Positions 1-8,264 of a stretch of 64,000 nucleotides of DNA are shown here, in pieces. The DNA comes from Ktedonobacter racemifer DSM 44963. Its GTDB lineage: Bacteria; Chloroflexota; Ktedonobacteria; Ktedonobacterales; Ktedonobacteraceae. The position numbers and the translations under genes are program-made. Below the pieces are notes generated by a model. It worked only from the letters and a program-made list of their open reading frames with translations. It was not told the DNA's origin and made no database searches. The stretch covers positions 186,001 through 250,000 of the forward strand of contig NZ_ADVG01000002.1 of the NCBI RefSeq assembly GCF_000178855.1, in the 5' to 3' direction. Positions within the stretch are counted from its first letter, which is position 1; every line of letters starts with the position of its first letter.

Positions 1-2
1 AG

Positions 3-464
3 GTCCATCGCCCCGTCAAATTAGAGGTCGCGGCCCGCGACTGGTACCGCCGCTACCACCTGCCCACGATTCTCTTGCTGCGCCAAACCCTCACGCAAGA
101 ACAGGACCCGATGCAGGCCTACTTTGCCATCATGGATCACAAGTGGAATCTCAGCCTGAAGGCGGGACACGAAATTCCGCTTGAGGATGCAATCACCGAC
201 TGGCATATGGAGGAGGCCAATACCGGCGAGTTGGGCGCGGTCGACCCGGCAAAGATGGCGACCTGGTGGCGTGAGCGCGCTCCAGTCCCAGAGGCCCTGG
301 CTCCGCCTTCTATTGAAAGCGAAGAGCTTGAGCCACTGCTGGCGACCGCCGAGCGCCCCCTCGTTCGCCTACAACAGCCAGAGCTTGAGCAGAAACTGCC
401 CAATATCCTGGAGGATAGCCAGAGGCCCAGGAAGATTACCACCTCTGACCTGGAACAAAAGTAA
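3..464 (+). CDS. C-terminal part of an unidentified protein (DUF4032-like), 5' end outside the window
   Basis: The frame is open from the window edge to a TAA at 462-464, giving at least 153 residues; the true start lies upstream. The visible N-terminal part has a conserved-looking stretch (DWYRRYHLP, then MDHKWNLSLKAGHEIPLEDA) that reminds me of the HRWYLSEQAGRDI-type block of DUF4032 proteins. That resemblance is from memory. The C-terminal 60 residues are acidic, proline-rich and probably disordered. No catalytic motif is visible. The stop codon lies inside a long palindrome (461-521) that separates this gene from the convergent recA. Confidence 0.6.
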   Translation, partial: VHRPVKLEVAARDWYRRYHLPTILLLRQTLTQEQDPMQAYFAIMDHKWNLSLKAGHEIPLEDAITDWHMEEANTGELGAVDPAKMATWWRERAPVPEALAPPSIESEELEPLLATAERPLVRLQQPELEQKLPNILEDSQRPRKITTSDLEQK

Positions 465-521
465 GAGGTATGGTGCGCCCCTGGCAGCCTGCGGCTGCCA
501 GGGGCGCACCATACCTCTTAC
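461..521. repeat. Perfect long palindrome between convergent genes
   Basis: Two 29-bp arms match perfectly around a 3-nt TGC loop (490-492). The left arm contains the TAA stop of the upstream gene, and recA ends 31 bp beyond the right arm. There is no T-tract on either side, so it is not a textbook intrinsic terminator, although it probably works as a bidirectional one. It is a member of the palindrome set described in the findings. Confidence 0.85.
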
Positions 522-552
522 CAATGAATCTGGCTTTACGCAAGGGGAGGAG

Positions 553-1686
553 CTACTCCTCGCCCTCGGTCGTAGCGATCTCTTCCTCGGTCTCCTCTTC
601 TTCGACCCCTTCGATCTCGCCACCACGGAAGGTGTTCATATTGTTGCGGATCTGGTCGTCGATAGCCTGAGCCACGTCGGTGTTCTGACGCAGGAACTCT
701 TTGGCGTTCTCACGACCCTGGCCCAGGCGAATATCACCAACCGTGAACCAGGCACCGCTCTTCTTCACCAGGCCCATCTCCAGACCAATATCCAGCAGGC
801 CACCCTCGCGAGAAATACCCTCGCTGTACATGATATCGAACTCAGCGGACTTGAAGGGAGGCGCGACCTTGTTTTTGACGACGCGTACGCGAGTGCGGTT
901 ACCAACCACGTCCTGGCCCAACTTGATTGAGTCAGTACGGCGGATATCCAGGCGCACCGAGGCGTAAAACTTCAGCGCCTTACCACCGGCCGTGGTCTCT
1001 GGATTGCCGAACATGACGCCGATCTTTTCACGCAACTGGTTGGTAAAGATAACCGAGCAGTTCGAGCTGCTGATCGCGCCCGTCAGTTTACGCAGGGCCT
1101 GGCTCATCAGACGCGCCTGCAAGCCTACGTGCGAATCGCCCATCTCGCCCTCGATCTCGGCGCGTGGCACCAGGGCCGCAACCGAGTCGACCACGACCAC
1201 GTCAACGGCATTACTGCGCACAAGGGAGTCGACGATCTCCAGCGCCTGCTCACCGGTATCTGGCTGAGAGATCAGCAGGCTATTGGTGTCAATACCGCAG
1301 CGTGAGGCATAGACACGGTCAAAGGCATGCTCAGCATCGATGAAGGCCGCGTATCCGCCCATCTTCTGCACATTGGCGATAACGTGCTGACAGAGCGTCG
1401 TTTTACCAGACGATTCAGGGCCATAGATCTCTGTAATACGCCCACGGGGCAGGCCACCAATACCCAGCGCCAGGTCCAGGGCAACAGAGCCGGTGGATAT
1501 GGCCTCAATCTGGACCTTCGCCGTATCGCCAAGCTTCATGATCGCGCCCTTGCCAAAGCGGCGCTCGATCTGCTGCAAAGCTTGCTCAATGGCCTTTTCT
1601 CTCTCGGTGGTAGCGCCGGAGCTGCTGGTGCTATTGCGGTCTACTGTGGATTTTTCTTTCTTCGTACTCATCAGCGATTTCTTCAC
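553..1686 (-). CDS. recA: Recombinase RecA
   Basis: RecA is the ATP-dependent strand-exchange protein of homologous recombination and the SOS co-protease. The 377-residue frame has the expected core: Walker A GPESSGKTT at residues 89-97, the DAEHAFD segment near 118 (usually DAEHALD), Walker B VVVVDSVAAL near 163-172, and the QALRKLTGAI and TNQLREKIGVMFGNPETTAGG segments. The tail is very acidic (EEEETEEE), as is usual. The frame opens with GTG at 1684-1686; an in-frame ATG five codons later (1669-1671, giving 372 aa) is an equally plausible start, and neither has a strong ribosome-binding site. A 13-codon ORF ends on the GTG in a GTGA overlap. The gene converges on the partial gene at the window edge. 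Confidence 0.97.
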   Translation of the reverse strand: MKKSLMSTKKEKSTVDRNSTSSSGATTEREKAIEQALQQIERRFGKGAIMKLGDTAKVQIEAISTGSVALDLALGIGGLPRGRITEIYGPESSGKTTLCQHVIANVQKMGGYAAFIDAEHAFDRVYASRCGIDTNSLLISQPDTGEQALEIVDSLVRSNAVDVVVVDSVAALVPRAEIEGEMGDSHVGLQARLMSQALRKLTGAISSSNCSVIFTNQLREKIGVMFGNPETTAGGKALKFYASVRLDIRRTDSIKLGQDVVGNRTRVRVVKNKVAPPFKSAEFDIMYSEGISREGGLLDIGLEMGLVKKSGAWFTVGDIRLGQGRENAKEFLRQNTDVAQAIDDQIRNNMNTFRGGEIEGVEEEETEEEIATTEGEE

Positions 1687-1724
1687 ACACAGGATGCTAG
1701 AGTAGAGACAGATAAGTCCATCAT
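1683..1724 (-). CDS. Possible 13-codon leader ORF overlapping the recA start
   Basis: On the minus strand ATG-ATG at 1719-1724 opens a short frame (MMDLSVSTLASCV) whose TGA overlaps the recA GTG as GTGA. A GAGGG lies directly before it and an AGGAGG lies about 16 nt upstream. This geometry would allow translational coupling to recA if the GTG is the real start. It may also be chance; no homology can be judged at this length. Confidence 0.25.
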   Translation of the reverse strand: MMDLSVSTLASCV

Positions 1725-2092
1725 TCCCTCACCCCGTGTGCTCCTCCTTTTTTCAATCCTCTCAAAAGCCTGTCAAAGTCGTTGAACCGCCCCGCAACGC
1801 TCCTGGGACATCAGCGCGCAGAGGTTGGTGATCACCACATGCCTCCTCGCTTGCTCCTGCCTCTCCCGACACAGGACAGCGATGATTTACTTGGGTGACA
1901 CTTATTCTATTCTCTGGTGGGGGCCAAAAACCGGAAATAGATTTCTCCCTATACGCACCATGTACGTGTGCGCTCCCAATAGTGGTCGCCAGAAATTAGA
2001 ACAAGAGTACCATAATCCCAATTACCTGTCAAGCAGTATCGCTTCGCCGCACAACAAACACGATTTACACGCATTAATAGCTTGAAGAAAAG
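1725..2092. other. Long intergenic region upstream of recA
   Basis: About 370 bp separate the recA leader from the recR terminator. No credible gene is visible. An AAAGGAGGAG run on the minus strand (near 1741-1750) and a GGTGATCACC palindrome near 1827-1839 are the only notable marks. A GAAC-N4-GTAC at about 2000-2011 is a poor fit to a LexA box. The recA promoter must lie here, but I cannot place it with confidence. Confidence 0.5.
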
Positions 2093-2126
2093 AAAAATGC
2101 CAGAATACAGCGGATGCTGTATTCTG
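2093..2126 (-). terminator. Intrinsic terminator of the dnaX-ybaB-recR operon
   Basis: An 11-bp perfect stem (CAGAATACAGC) with a 4-nt loop lies at 2101-2126. On the minus strand it is followed by a short T-run (GCATTTTTC). It sits 8 bp downstream of the recR stop. Confidence 0.85.
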
Positions 2127-2133
2127 ACGATGA

Positions 2134-2745
2134 TTACAATTCGCGCCGTCCCTCAATGGCTCGTCCAAGTGTATCTTGATCGGCATACTCCAGGTCGCCG
2201 CCTATTGGGAGACCGCGAGCAAGGGAGGTCATATGCAATTCGGGCAGGTTCAGCTCATTTTTGATATAGAGCTTAATAGAGCCGGCGGTATAATCTCCCT
2301 CAAAGCCTGGATTGGTGGCGAAAATGACTTCACGAATATGCTCATGGTCCAGGCGTTTGAGCAATTCATCGATCCTTAGCTCTTTACGACCAATACCATT
2401 CATCGGCGAGAGCGCTCCATGCAGAACATGGTAGAGTCCCTTGTACGCGCCGGTCTTTTCGAGTGCCAGCACATCCAGCGGCTCCTCGACGACGCAGACC
2501 ACATCCTGCTCCCGACTTGGATTACCGCAAATCGGACACGGATCGGTCTCCGTAATATTGAAACAGCGCGAGCAATAGATAATGCTCTCTTTGACCCGTA
2601 TGATGGCCTCGGCCAGGCGCCGGGCATGGTCGTTAGGGCTACGTAGAATAAAGAACGTGAGACGCTGCGCCGTTTTGACGCCTATCCCTGGCAGCTTCGC
2701 GAATTCTTCGACCAGTGCTGCAACTGGCGGGGCAATATCGCTCAT
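2134..2745 (-). CDS. recR: Recombination mediator RecR
   Basis: RecR acts with RecO/RecF to load RecA on gapped DNA. The 203-residue protein has the family layout: an N-terminal helix-hairpin-helix (LPGIGVKTAQRL, residues about 18-30), a four-cysteine zinc finger (CSRCFNITETDPCPIC, near 58-73), a Toprim domain (VVEEPLDVLALE, then GALSPMNGIG) and a Walker-B-like C-terminal segment. AAGGGAAC precedes the ATG. It is the third gene of dnaX-ybaB-recR, a conserved bacterial arrangement, 23 bp after ybaB. Confidence 0.97.
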   Translation of the reverse strand: MSDIAPPVAALVEEFAKLPGIGVKTAQRLTFFILRSPNDHARRLAEAIIRVKESIIYCSRCFNITETDPCPICGNPSREQDVVCVVEEPLDVLALEKTGAYKGLYHVLHGALSPMNGIGRKELRIDELLKRLDHEHIREVIFATNPGFEGDYTAGSIKLYIKNELNLPELHMTSLARGLPIGGDLEYADQDTLGRAIEGRREL

Positions 2746-2768
2746 AGTTCCCTTTGCTTACAATAGCA

Positions 2769-3065
2769 CTAGAACAGCCCGGGGATGCGCATACCTCCCG
2801 TGGCATTGTTGACGAGTTTCTGCTGAGCATCGGTCACCTTATCAAAGGCATCCTTCGCGGCGGCCCTCACCATCACCTCAAGTTCCTCGATGTCCTCAGC
2901 ATTAAAAGCCTCGGGATCGATCTTGACACCCGTTACTTCATACTTGCCGCTCATCTCAATCGTGACTGCGCCACCGCCAGCAGTTCCAGTAAACTGGTTC
3001 TTCTCCAGGTCTTCCTGCATTTTCACGAGACGCTGCTGCATCTTCTGAAGTTCGCGCATATTCAT
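2769..3065 (-). CDS. YbaB/EbfC family nucleoid-associated protein
   Basis: A 98-residue DNA-binding protein of the YbaB/EbfC family, dimeric and thought to bind nucleoid DNA. The N-terminus (MRELQKMQQRLVKMQEDL) is the expected amphipathic helix; the central TAGGGAVTIEMSGKYEVTGVKIDPEAF is the family core. An AAGGAG lies upstream; the start could be either of two ATGs two codons apart. It lies between dnaX (15 bp upstream) and recR and is most likely co-transcribed with both. Confidence 0.95.
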   Translation of the reverse strand: MNMRELQKMQQRLVKMQEDLEKNQFTGTAGGGAVTIEMSGKYEVTGVKIDPEAFNAEDIEELEVMVRAAAKDAFDKVTDAQQKLVNNATGGMRIPGLF

Positions 3066-3080
3066 GGCTATTTTTGCTCC

Positions 3081-5369
3081 TTATTTCAAATGTATGTCTT
3101 TTACTTCGGCTTTAAACATCCGCATGACCTCCCGCACCACTGGATCGCTCGAAGCCTTGTCCTTGACCACGTCCAGGCGCGAAACGCTTGAGCTTGCCAG
3201 CACATCCACAGAAGGTTTCTCTGGTATATTCTCTCGCACCGTTTGCATTCTGGCAAGGGGTACCGCAGCGACCTGAGAGACGGATGGTCTCGTCACGGTC
3301 GTAGAGACCACTGGCGCGGCTGGTGAGGTATCAGCCATGGGAGCCACCTGGCGCACAGGCTCTGGCCGTGGTGGAACCACTGGCACTTGCTGAACAGGGG
3401 GCATGGCTTGTAAGGGTGGTCGCGTCGTCAGCGGAGAGCGCTCTACATGAGCCGAGGCCGATTGCAAGCCCGCCATCAGCGTATTGAGAGTGCTACTCAT
3501 GTCTCCCCCACCATTACGACCATTGCCAGACTGGCCACCCAGGGGAGGCAGACCCGCACCTCCAGCCTGGCCCGGAATACTGGCCCCAGGCGCGAGTGTC
3601 CGCAGGCGGCATTCCACGCCCAGCTCTACCTTAAGCGCCCATTCAATCGCGCTCTGCGGCTCCTGTGACTGCAACGCTTTATAATGTACATCATAATTGG
3701 CCTGAATGACGACAATGGGTACGCCATGCGCCTGCTGCACATCAACCAGGGCATAGCCATTGAGGAACGCCGCGATACGCGCGCCATTCTTCCGCGTCTT
3801 CACGCGCTTCTTAATATACTCCCACTTCTCGCGCACATCGTTGATGGAGAGCGAAGACTCCTCAGAGGGGGCACCATCTGTAATCTCCTGCGGCGTGATG
3901 GGCGTCGCAGTCGTGATTTCCTGCGATCCCGCGGGCGTTTCGTCGGCGCGATCCTGCTGCAAGAACGGAGCAGAGACCTCTGGCTGGGACAGCCCCTCAG
4001 CGATCTCTGGCGGCTCTGGCTGAACAGTCGCGAACTCGGGGCGCTGCATCTCAGGCTCCCGTGCGACAACAGGCGGTGCGGGCGTGAATTTATATTCAGG
4101 CTGCGGCTGGGGGATCGCGGGTCGCGGCTGTGGCAGGCTGATTGATCCACCCATAGGCGACTGAATAGAGGCCGTAGGAGGTGTGGCAGAGCGTTGCTGA
4201 GACGTGGCAGGGCGTGACTGGGACGCTGGCGCCGGAGCGGGCAGCTCTGTGGAGAGCACTGACTCGCCTCCCTGCGCCCGGCGATGCAGCTCAACACAAC
4301 TTAAGAATGCCAGCTCCAGGCCCAGCTGGGGGGTGCCCTGGCTCTTCTGTACCAGCTCATTTTGCGCAAAAATACGCGCGCACTCAATCAGCTCTTCGAG
4401 GCGGAAGAGCCTGGCCGCCTCCCTGATTTCATTGATCTCTTCGTCGGTGCTGTCCGTGATCTCCGCGATGTTCGCACCCGCACGAGCCAGCATCATCGCC
4501 CGCCAGAACTCGGCGACCTGCGAGTTCAACTGGCGCAGATCCGCGCCCGACTCCATCAGTTCCGCGATCAGGTGCAGGCCCGCCGGGCTGTCGAGGTTGG
4601 CAATAGCGGAGATAATCTTCTGAATGGCGCGAGGATCGGCCACACCTAGCATCGTCTGCACCTGGGTAAGCGAGATCGTATTCCCCGCATAGGCAATTGC
4701 CTGGTCAAGCAGACTCAAGGCGTCGCGCATACCACCGGCGGCAGCGCGCGCGATCAATTCCGCGGCACCACCCTCAAGCTGCACCTGCTCCTGCTGGGCC
4801 ACGCGACTCAAATGCGTAATGAGCTGGCGCATGGTGAAGCGTTTAAAATCATAGCGCTGGCAGCGTGAGAGCACGGTTGGCAGCATCTTATGCACATCAG
4901 TGGTTGCCATGACAAAAATAGCATGTGGTGGCGGCTCCTCCAACGTCTTCAAGAGTGCGTTGAAGGCTTCCACTGTGAGCATATGGGCCTCGTCGAGGAT
5001 GTACACCTTATACTTCCCACCCGTTGGGGGGACCATTACCTTCTCGCGCAGCTCGCGGATACTGTCGATACCACGGTTGGAGGCGGCATCGATCTCGATC
5101 ACATTGAACGAGTTACCAGCCGTGATTTCACGACACTGCTGACACTCATTACAGGGTTCGCCATTGTGTGGATTCAGACAGTTGATAGTCTTCGCGAGGA
5201 GACGTGCGGTGGTAGTTTTGCCGGTGCCACGAGGACCAGTAAAGAGATACGCATGAGCGAGAGTCCCGCTCTTCAGCGCATTTCGAAGGGTTTGTATAAC
5301 GGCTTCCTGACCAACAACTTCAGAGAAGGTCTGCGAACGCCATTTACGGTAGAGAGACTGTGAGGCCAT
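3081..5369 (-). CDS. dnaX: DNA polymerase III subunit gamma/tau
   Basis: This is the clamp-loader ATPase of the replicative polymerase. The first 370 residues are the conserved motor: Walker A GPRGTGKTT at 45-53, a four-cysteine zinc module (CLNPHNGEPCNECQQC), DEAH-type Walker B (LDEAHML) and the SRC box (VLSRCQRYDFKRF). The rest is a proline/glutamine-rich linker and a tau-like C-terminal region, with total length 762 aa. A TTG directly precedes the chosen ATG (5367-5369), which has GGGAG about 8 nt upstream. I see no obvious slippery heptamer in the linker for making a short gamma form, but did not check it exhaustively. First gene of the operon; the SRP RNA gene lies directly upstream on the same strand. 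Confidence 0.97.
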   Translation of the reverse strand: MASQSLYRKWRSQTFSEVVGQEAVIQTLRNALKSGTLAHAYLFTGPRGTGKTTTARLLAKTINCLNPHNGEPCNECQQCREITAGNSFNVIEIDAASNRGIDSIRELREKVMVPPTGGKYKVYILDEAHMLTVEAFNALLKTLEEPPPHAIFVMATTDVHKMLPTVLSRCQRYDFKRFTMRQLITHLSRVAQQEQVQLEGGAAELIARAAAGGMRDALSLLDQAIAYAGNTISLTQVQTMLGVADPRAIQKIISAIANLDSPAGLHLIAELMESGADLRQLNSQVAEFWRAMMLARAGANIAEITDSTDEEINEIREAARLFRLEELIECARIFAQNELVQKSQGTPQLGLELAFLSCVELHRRAQGGESVLSTELPAPAPASQSRPATSQQRSATPPTASIQSPMGGSISLPQPRPAIPQPQPEYKFTPAPPVVAREPEMQRPEFATVQPEPPEIAEGLSQPEVSAPFLQQDRADETPAGSQEITTATPITPQEITDGAPSEESSLSINDVREKWEYIKKRVKTRKNGARIAAFLNGYALVDVQQAHGVPIVVIQANYDVHYKALQSQEPQSAIEWALKVELGVECRLRTLAPGASIPGQAGGAGLPPLGGQSGNGRNGGGDMSSTLNTLMAGLQSASAHVERSPLTTRPPLQAMPPVQQVPVVPPRPEPVRQVAPMADTSPAAPVVSTTVTRPSVSQVAAVPLARMQTVRENIPEKPSVDVLASSSVSRLDVVKDKASSDPVVREVMRMFKAEVKDIHLK

Positions 5370-5534
5370 CAAAAAACTCCCGCCTGGACTGCTTCATGAC
5401 GGGCCACGAACCGACCCCCTGTTTCCAGATTGACCGTATCTCCACGAAGCCGCGAGATACGCTATACGATAGCCTTCCGTCGTATCGAGGCGGCCAGCCA
5501 GCCATTCGAGAGCAGAAAATGTTGCAACAGATAG

Positions 5535-5710
5535 AAAAAACCGACTTTCGCCCGGTCCTGCCGGTCAGCGCAATCGGGTAACCCTGCGTCACCCAGAGAG
5601 GTCCACTTATCGCTGCTTCCTCACGGACCTGACGAGATTCATAGACATCTGCCGCGCAGGCCCCAATTACGCCGACCGACAGGACCCGAAGAAAATCGGC
5701 CTGTCCCATC
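5535..5710 (-). ncRNA. ffs: Signal recognition particle RNA (4.5S/6S-like SRP RNA)
   Basis: On the minus strand the hallmark SRP domain IV hairpin is present: GTCAGGTCCGTGAGGAAGC at about 5615-5633, a variant of the usual GTCAGGTCCGGAAGGAAGC. The flanks pair to make the long rod: GCCGATTTTC near 5691-5700 with GAAAGTCGGT near 5540-5549, followed by a T6 run (5535-5540) as terminator. The length of about 165 nt lies between the short proteobacterial form and the long Bacillus form. It is located just upstream of dnaX, a classic scRNA-dnaX neighbourhood. The exact 5' end is estimated. Confidence 0.88.
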
Positions 5711-5789
5711 GATCATGTTCTTTCCTTAACGGGACGTTGCCTATTGTACTCTTCTCCCCCCTATTTGTCAAGCACTTCCAGGGGCAAAA

Positions 5790-7096
5790 CAGGGTTTCTC
5801 AAAAGTCTGGTGAGGGGTGAAAAAGAAGAGTCAATCCAGTAGAATGCATGACATCAAAAAACACAGCATTCAAGGAGTGACTCAGCATGGACTATACAAC
5901 ATTGCTGGAAGAAAACAAGGGGGAGCCCGTCTGCTCGTCGAGACAGATGCAATCCCTGTATCAGGTTTGTCACCATCTGAGAGACGGAAGAAAAGCACGA
6001 GGAAGGCAATATGACCTCGCGGGGGTGCTGCTGGTGGTCGTCCTGGCAAAATTGGCGGGGATGAGCAGCCTGCTAGCAGCAAGTGAATGGGCAAAGGATC
6101 AGGAAAAGGTCATCCGCGCGAATGTGAACCTTTCCTGGAAACGGATGCCTTGTGCCAATACCTACAGCTACGTCCTGGCACGCTTAGACAGTCAACAGGT
6201 CAATGCTCATCTGGCCGCGTGGTTTGTGCGCCAGATGAGCCACCAGCGAGAAGGAGAGCCAGACGACCAGCACGTCCATCTGGCCATTGATGGCAAAGCG
6301 CTCAAAAGCACTGGGGAGCAGGCATATGGAGGAGAGCATCCCCAACAACATCTTCTGCATATTTATGAAGCAGAAACGGGTGTGGTCCTCCAGCAGATCC
6401 CCATTGGCTCTAAGACGAATGAGGTTGGCGCGCTCAAACCGTTTCTGACCGAGGTGACATGTAAAGGGCGAGTGATCACCGTTGATGCGGCGCAAAGCTA
6501 TCACGAGATGACTCGGCTGGTGCGCACGAGCTGGAGGGGAGGTGATTCTCATCATCAAGGACAATACACCTGTTGCTCGCGCGGACCTCGAACTGTTTTT
6601 TGAAGACCCGCAAGCAGATCAGAGCACCTGGCAATCGTATACTCAGCTTGACAAGGGCCATGGTCGTCTGGAACGTCGCTCGATTATGAGCAGTCCCGAT
6701 CTCAATGGCTTGTTCTTCAAGGATTGGGGCGAGATTGGACAGGTCTTTCGCTTACAGCGCGAACGAACGATCAAAGGGAAGCACAGTTGCGAGGTTCGCT
6801 ACGGGTTAACAACGCTTTCTCTGAGGCATTGTCCTCCAGAACGTCTTCTGCACTACCTTCGAGCACACTGGAAGGTGGAGAATCATCTCCACTGGCATCG
6901 AGATGCCACCCTTGGGGAGGACCGTTGCCGAGTCCGCTTCATTCCGGTGATGGAAATGCTGGCCGTGCTCAATAACGTGGTTCTTTCTCTCATGCACCTG
7001 CACCGGGTTTCCACCGTCGCTCGCCAGCTTCGTCGTTTTGCCTCTCATCCAGAGGAGGCTCTTGCTTGGTTGCTTCAGGACTTTTGAGAAACCCTG
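5790..7096 (+). mobile_element. ISAs1-type insertion sequence with 9-bp target-site duplication
   Basis: Perfect 18-bp terminal inverted repeats (CAGGGTTTCTCAAAAGTC) occupy 5790-5807 and, inverted, 7079-7096. Directly outside both ends lies the same 9-mer GGGGCAAAA (5781-5789 and 7097-7105), a clean target duplication. The 1307-bp element contains one transposase gene split by a frameshift. The ends are intact, so the insertion looks recent. It landed between ffs and mtnP without breaking a recognisable gene. Confidence 0.93.
5887..7087 (+). pseudogene. ISAs1 family transposase, interrupted by a frameshift
   Basis: The first frame (5887 to about 6540) carries the DDE_Tnp_1-associated N-terminal domain and the first acidic motifs (HLAIDGKALKST; later VITVDAAQSYHEM). 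The second frame (from about 6542 to 7087) continues with ILIIKDNTP and the C-terminal part (HWKVENHLHWHRDATLGEDRCRVR), where the last acidic residue is expected. The switch falls at a GGAGGGGAGG run near 6533-6542, where one base is extra or missing. ISAs1 transposases are normally a single frame, so this copy is probably inactive unless the shift is a sequencing error. The start has a GGAGTGAC about 10 nt upstream. Confidence 0.88.
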
Positions 7097-7161
7097 GGGG
7101 CAAAAACCTGGGCCTTTCATTCTCATTTAGTAGGCTGCCTCGGCTCGCTGCGCGAGCCTTT

Positions 7162-7223
7162 AGATAAGATGAGTGTGCATGGGAAATGGCCATGGCCATT
7201 TCCCATGCACACTCATCTTATCT
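7162..7223. repeat. Perfect 62-bp palindrome downstream of mtnP
   Basis: Two 31-bp arms are fully self-complementary with no loop (centre GGCCATGGCC). It is flanked on the left by GGCTCGC-TGC-GCGAGCC, a second small hairpin, and on the right by the GAGCGCCGCAGGCACGAAGG tail shared with other palindromes here. It lies between the insertion sequence and the mtnP stop (minus strand) and probably ends mtnP transcription. Confidence 0.85.
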
Positions 7224-7268
7224 CCTGAGCGCCGCAGGCACGAAGGGACACTGACCACAGCAAGAGTG

Positions 7269-8144
7269 CTAGGAGAGATACTTCTCTACAAGCAGGCTGT
7301 ACTTTTCTTTCACGTCGGTCGGGATGCGTGAGGGATCAGTCATGATGGCGCTGGCCAGGGCGGTCCCACACTGGCAGGCGGCATCTTCGCGCCCGAACGC
7401 GACCTTTTGCGCCACGGCACGCAGGATACGCTGGGCGTTGGCGACGTTGGCACTTAGATTGGCGACAACCATCTCGACTGTGACCGCGTCATGGGTATCA
7501 TGCCAGCAATCATAGTCGGTCACGCAGGCGATCATGCCATAGCATAGCTCGGCTTCGCGGGCCAATTTTGCCTCGGGCAAGGCGGTCATGCCGATCAGGT
7601 CGAAGCCAAGCTTACGATTGGTATTAGATTCGGCCTTCGTTGAGAAGAGCGGGCCTTCCATGCAGACATAGGTGCCACCCTCATGCACGGTCACATCGCC
7701 CAGTTCTTGCGCGCTCTGGAGCAGTAAGGTGCTCAGGTCGGGACAGAAAGGGTCGGCGAAGGGACAGTGAACGACAATTCCACCTTCAAAAAAGCTATTC
7801 ACGCGACTCTTCGTGCGATCAAAGAGCTGATCAGGAATCACCAGGTCACGTGGGGCATAGTCCTCGCGCAGGCTGCCTACGGCGCTCACAGAGACTACGT
7901 ACTGGACACCCAGGCTCTTCAAGGCCCAGATATTCGCACGCACGGGCACCTCGCTCGGACTCAGGCGATGCCCGCGCCCATGGCGGGGCAAGAAGGCCAT
8001 GGGCACACCCTCAACCTTACCGACTGTAATCACATCGCTGGGTGCGCCAAAAGGTGTCTCAACCTGGATCTCCTCAACCTCGCTCATTCCCTCCATTTGG
8101 TAGAGCCCACTGCCGCCAATTACGCCAATTACCGCCTCTGGCAT
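7269..8144 (-). CDS. mtnP: S-methyl-5'-thioadenosine phosphorylase
   Basis: Cleaves methylthioadenosine to adenine and methylthioribose-1-phosphate in methionine salvage and polyamine by-product recycling. Its 291 residues match the PNP/MTAP family: GVIGGSGLY at the N-terminus, PRHGRGHRLSPSEVPVRANIWALKSLG (phosphate and substrate loop), and the TKAESN and GMTALPEAKLAREAELCYGMIACVTDYDCWH block with the substrate-binding methionine and aspartate. GAGGAG lies about 10 nt upstream of the ATG. It follows tyrS on the same strand but behind a terminator, so it is probably expressed separately. Confidence 0.95.
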   Translation of the reverse strand: MPEAVIGVIGGSGLYQMEGMSEVEEIQVETPFGAPSDVITVGKVEGVPMAFLPRHGRGHRLSPSEVPVRANIWALKSLGVQYVVSVSAVGSLREDYAPRDLVIPDQLFDRTKSRVNSFFEGGIVVHCPFADPFCPDLSTLLLQSAQELGDVTVHEGGTYVCMEGPLFSTKAESNTNRKLGFDLIGMTALPEAKLAREAELCYGMIACVTDYDCWHDTHDAVTVEMVVANLSANVANAQRILRAVAQKVAFGREDAACQCGTALASAIMTDPSRIPTDVKEKYSLLVEKYLS

Positions 8145-8218
8145 ATCTCACTATTCTCCTCATCACATAGAGCACGCAAGTGTGCGCCATATGTTGACTA
8201 GCATCAATGCAATTCACG

Positions 8219-8256
8219 AAAAAAGAAGGAAGGGCACGCGAGCACTCTTCCTTCTT
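8219..8256 (-). terminator. Intrinsic terminator of tyrS
   Basis: AAGAAGGAAG (8223-8232) pairs with CTTCCTTCTT (8247-8256), and an A-run at 8219-8224 gives the T-tail on the minus strand. It is placed 9 bp after the tyrS stop. Confidence 0.85.
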
Positions 8257-8264
8257 ATGTTTAC

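Noticed and set aside
181..930. 249-residue frame on the + strand overlapping recA
   Set aside because: It is a shadow of recA and of the partial gene; low-complexity residues and no ribosome-binding site.
2000..2011. GAAC-N4-GTAC as a LexA/SOS box for recA
   Set aside because: One half-site is wrong and it lies over 300 bp upstream; too weak to list as a site.
5344..5709. 121-residue minus-strand frame upstream of dnaX
   Set aside because: It runs through the SRP RNA gene, whose structure explains the sequence.
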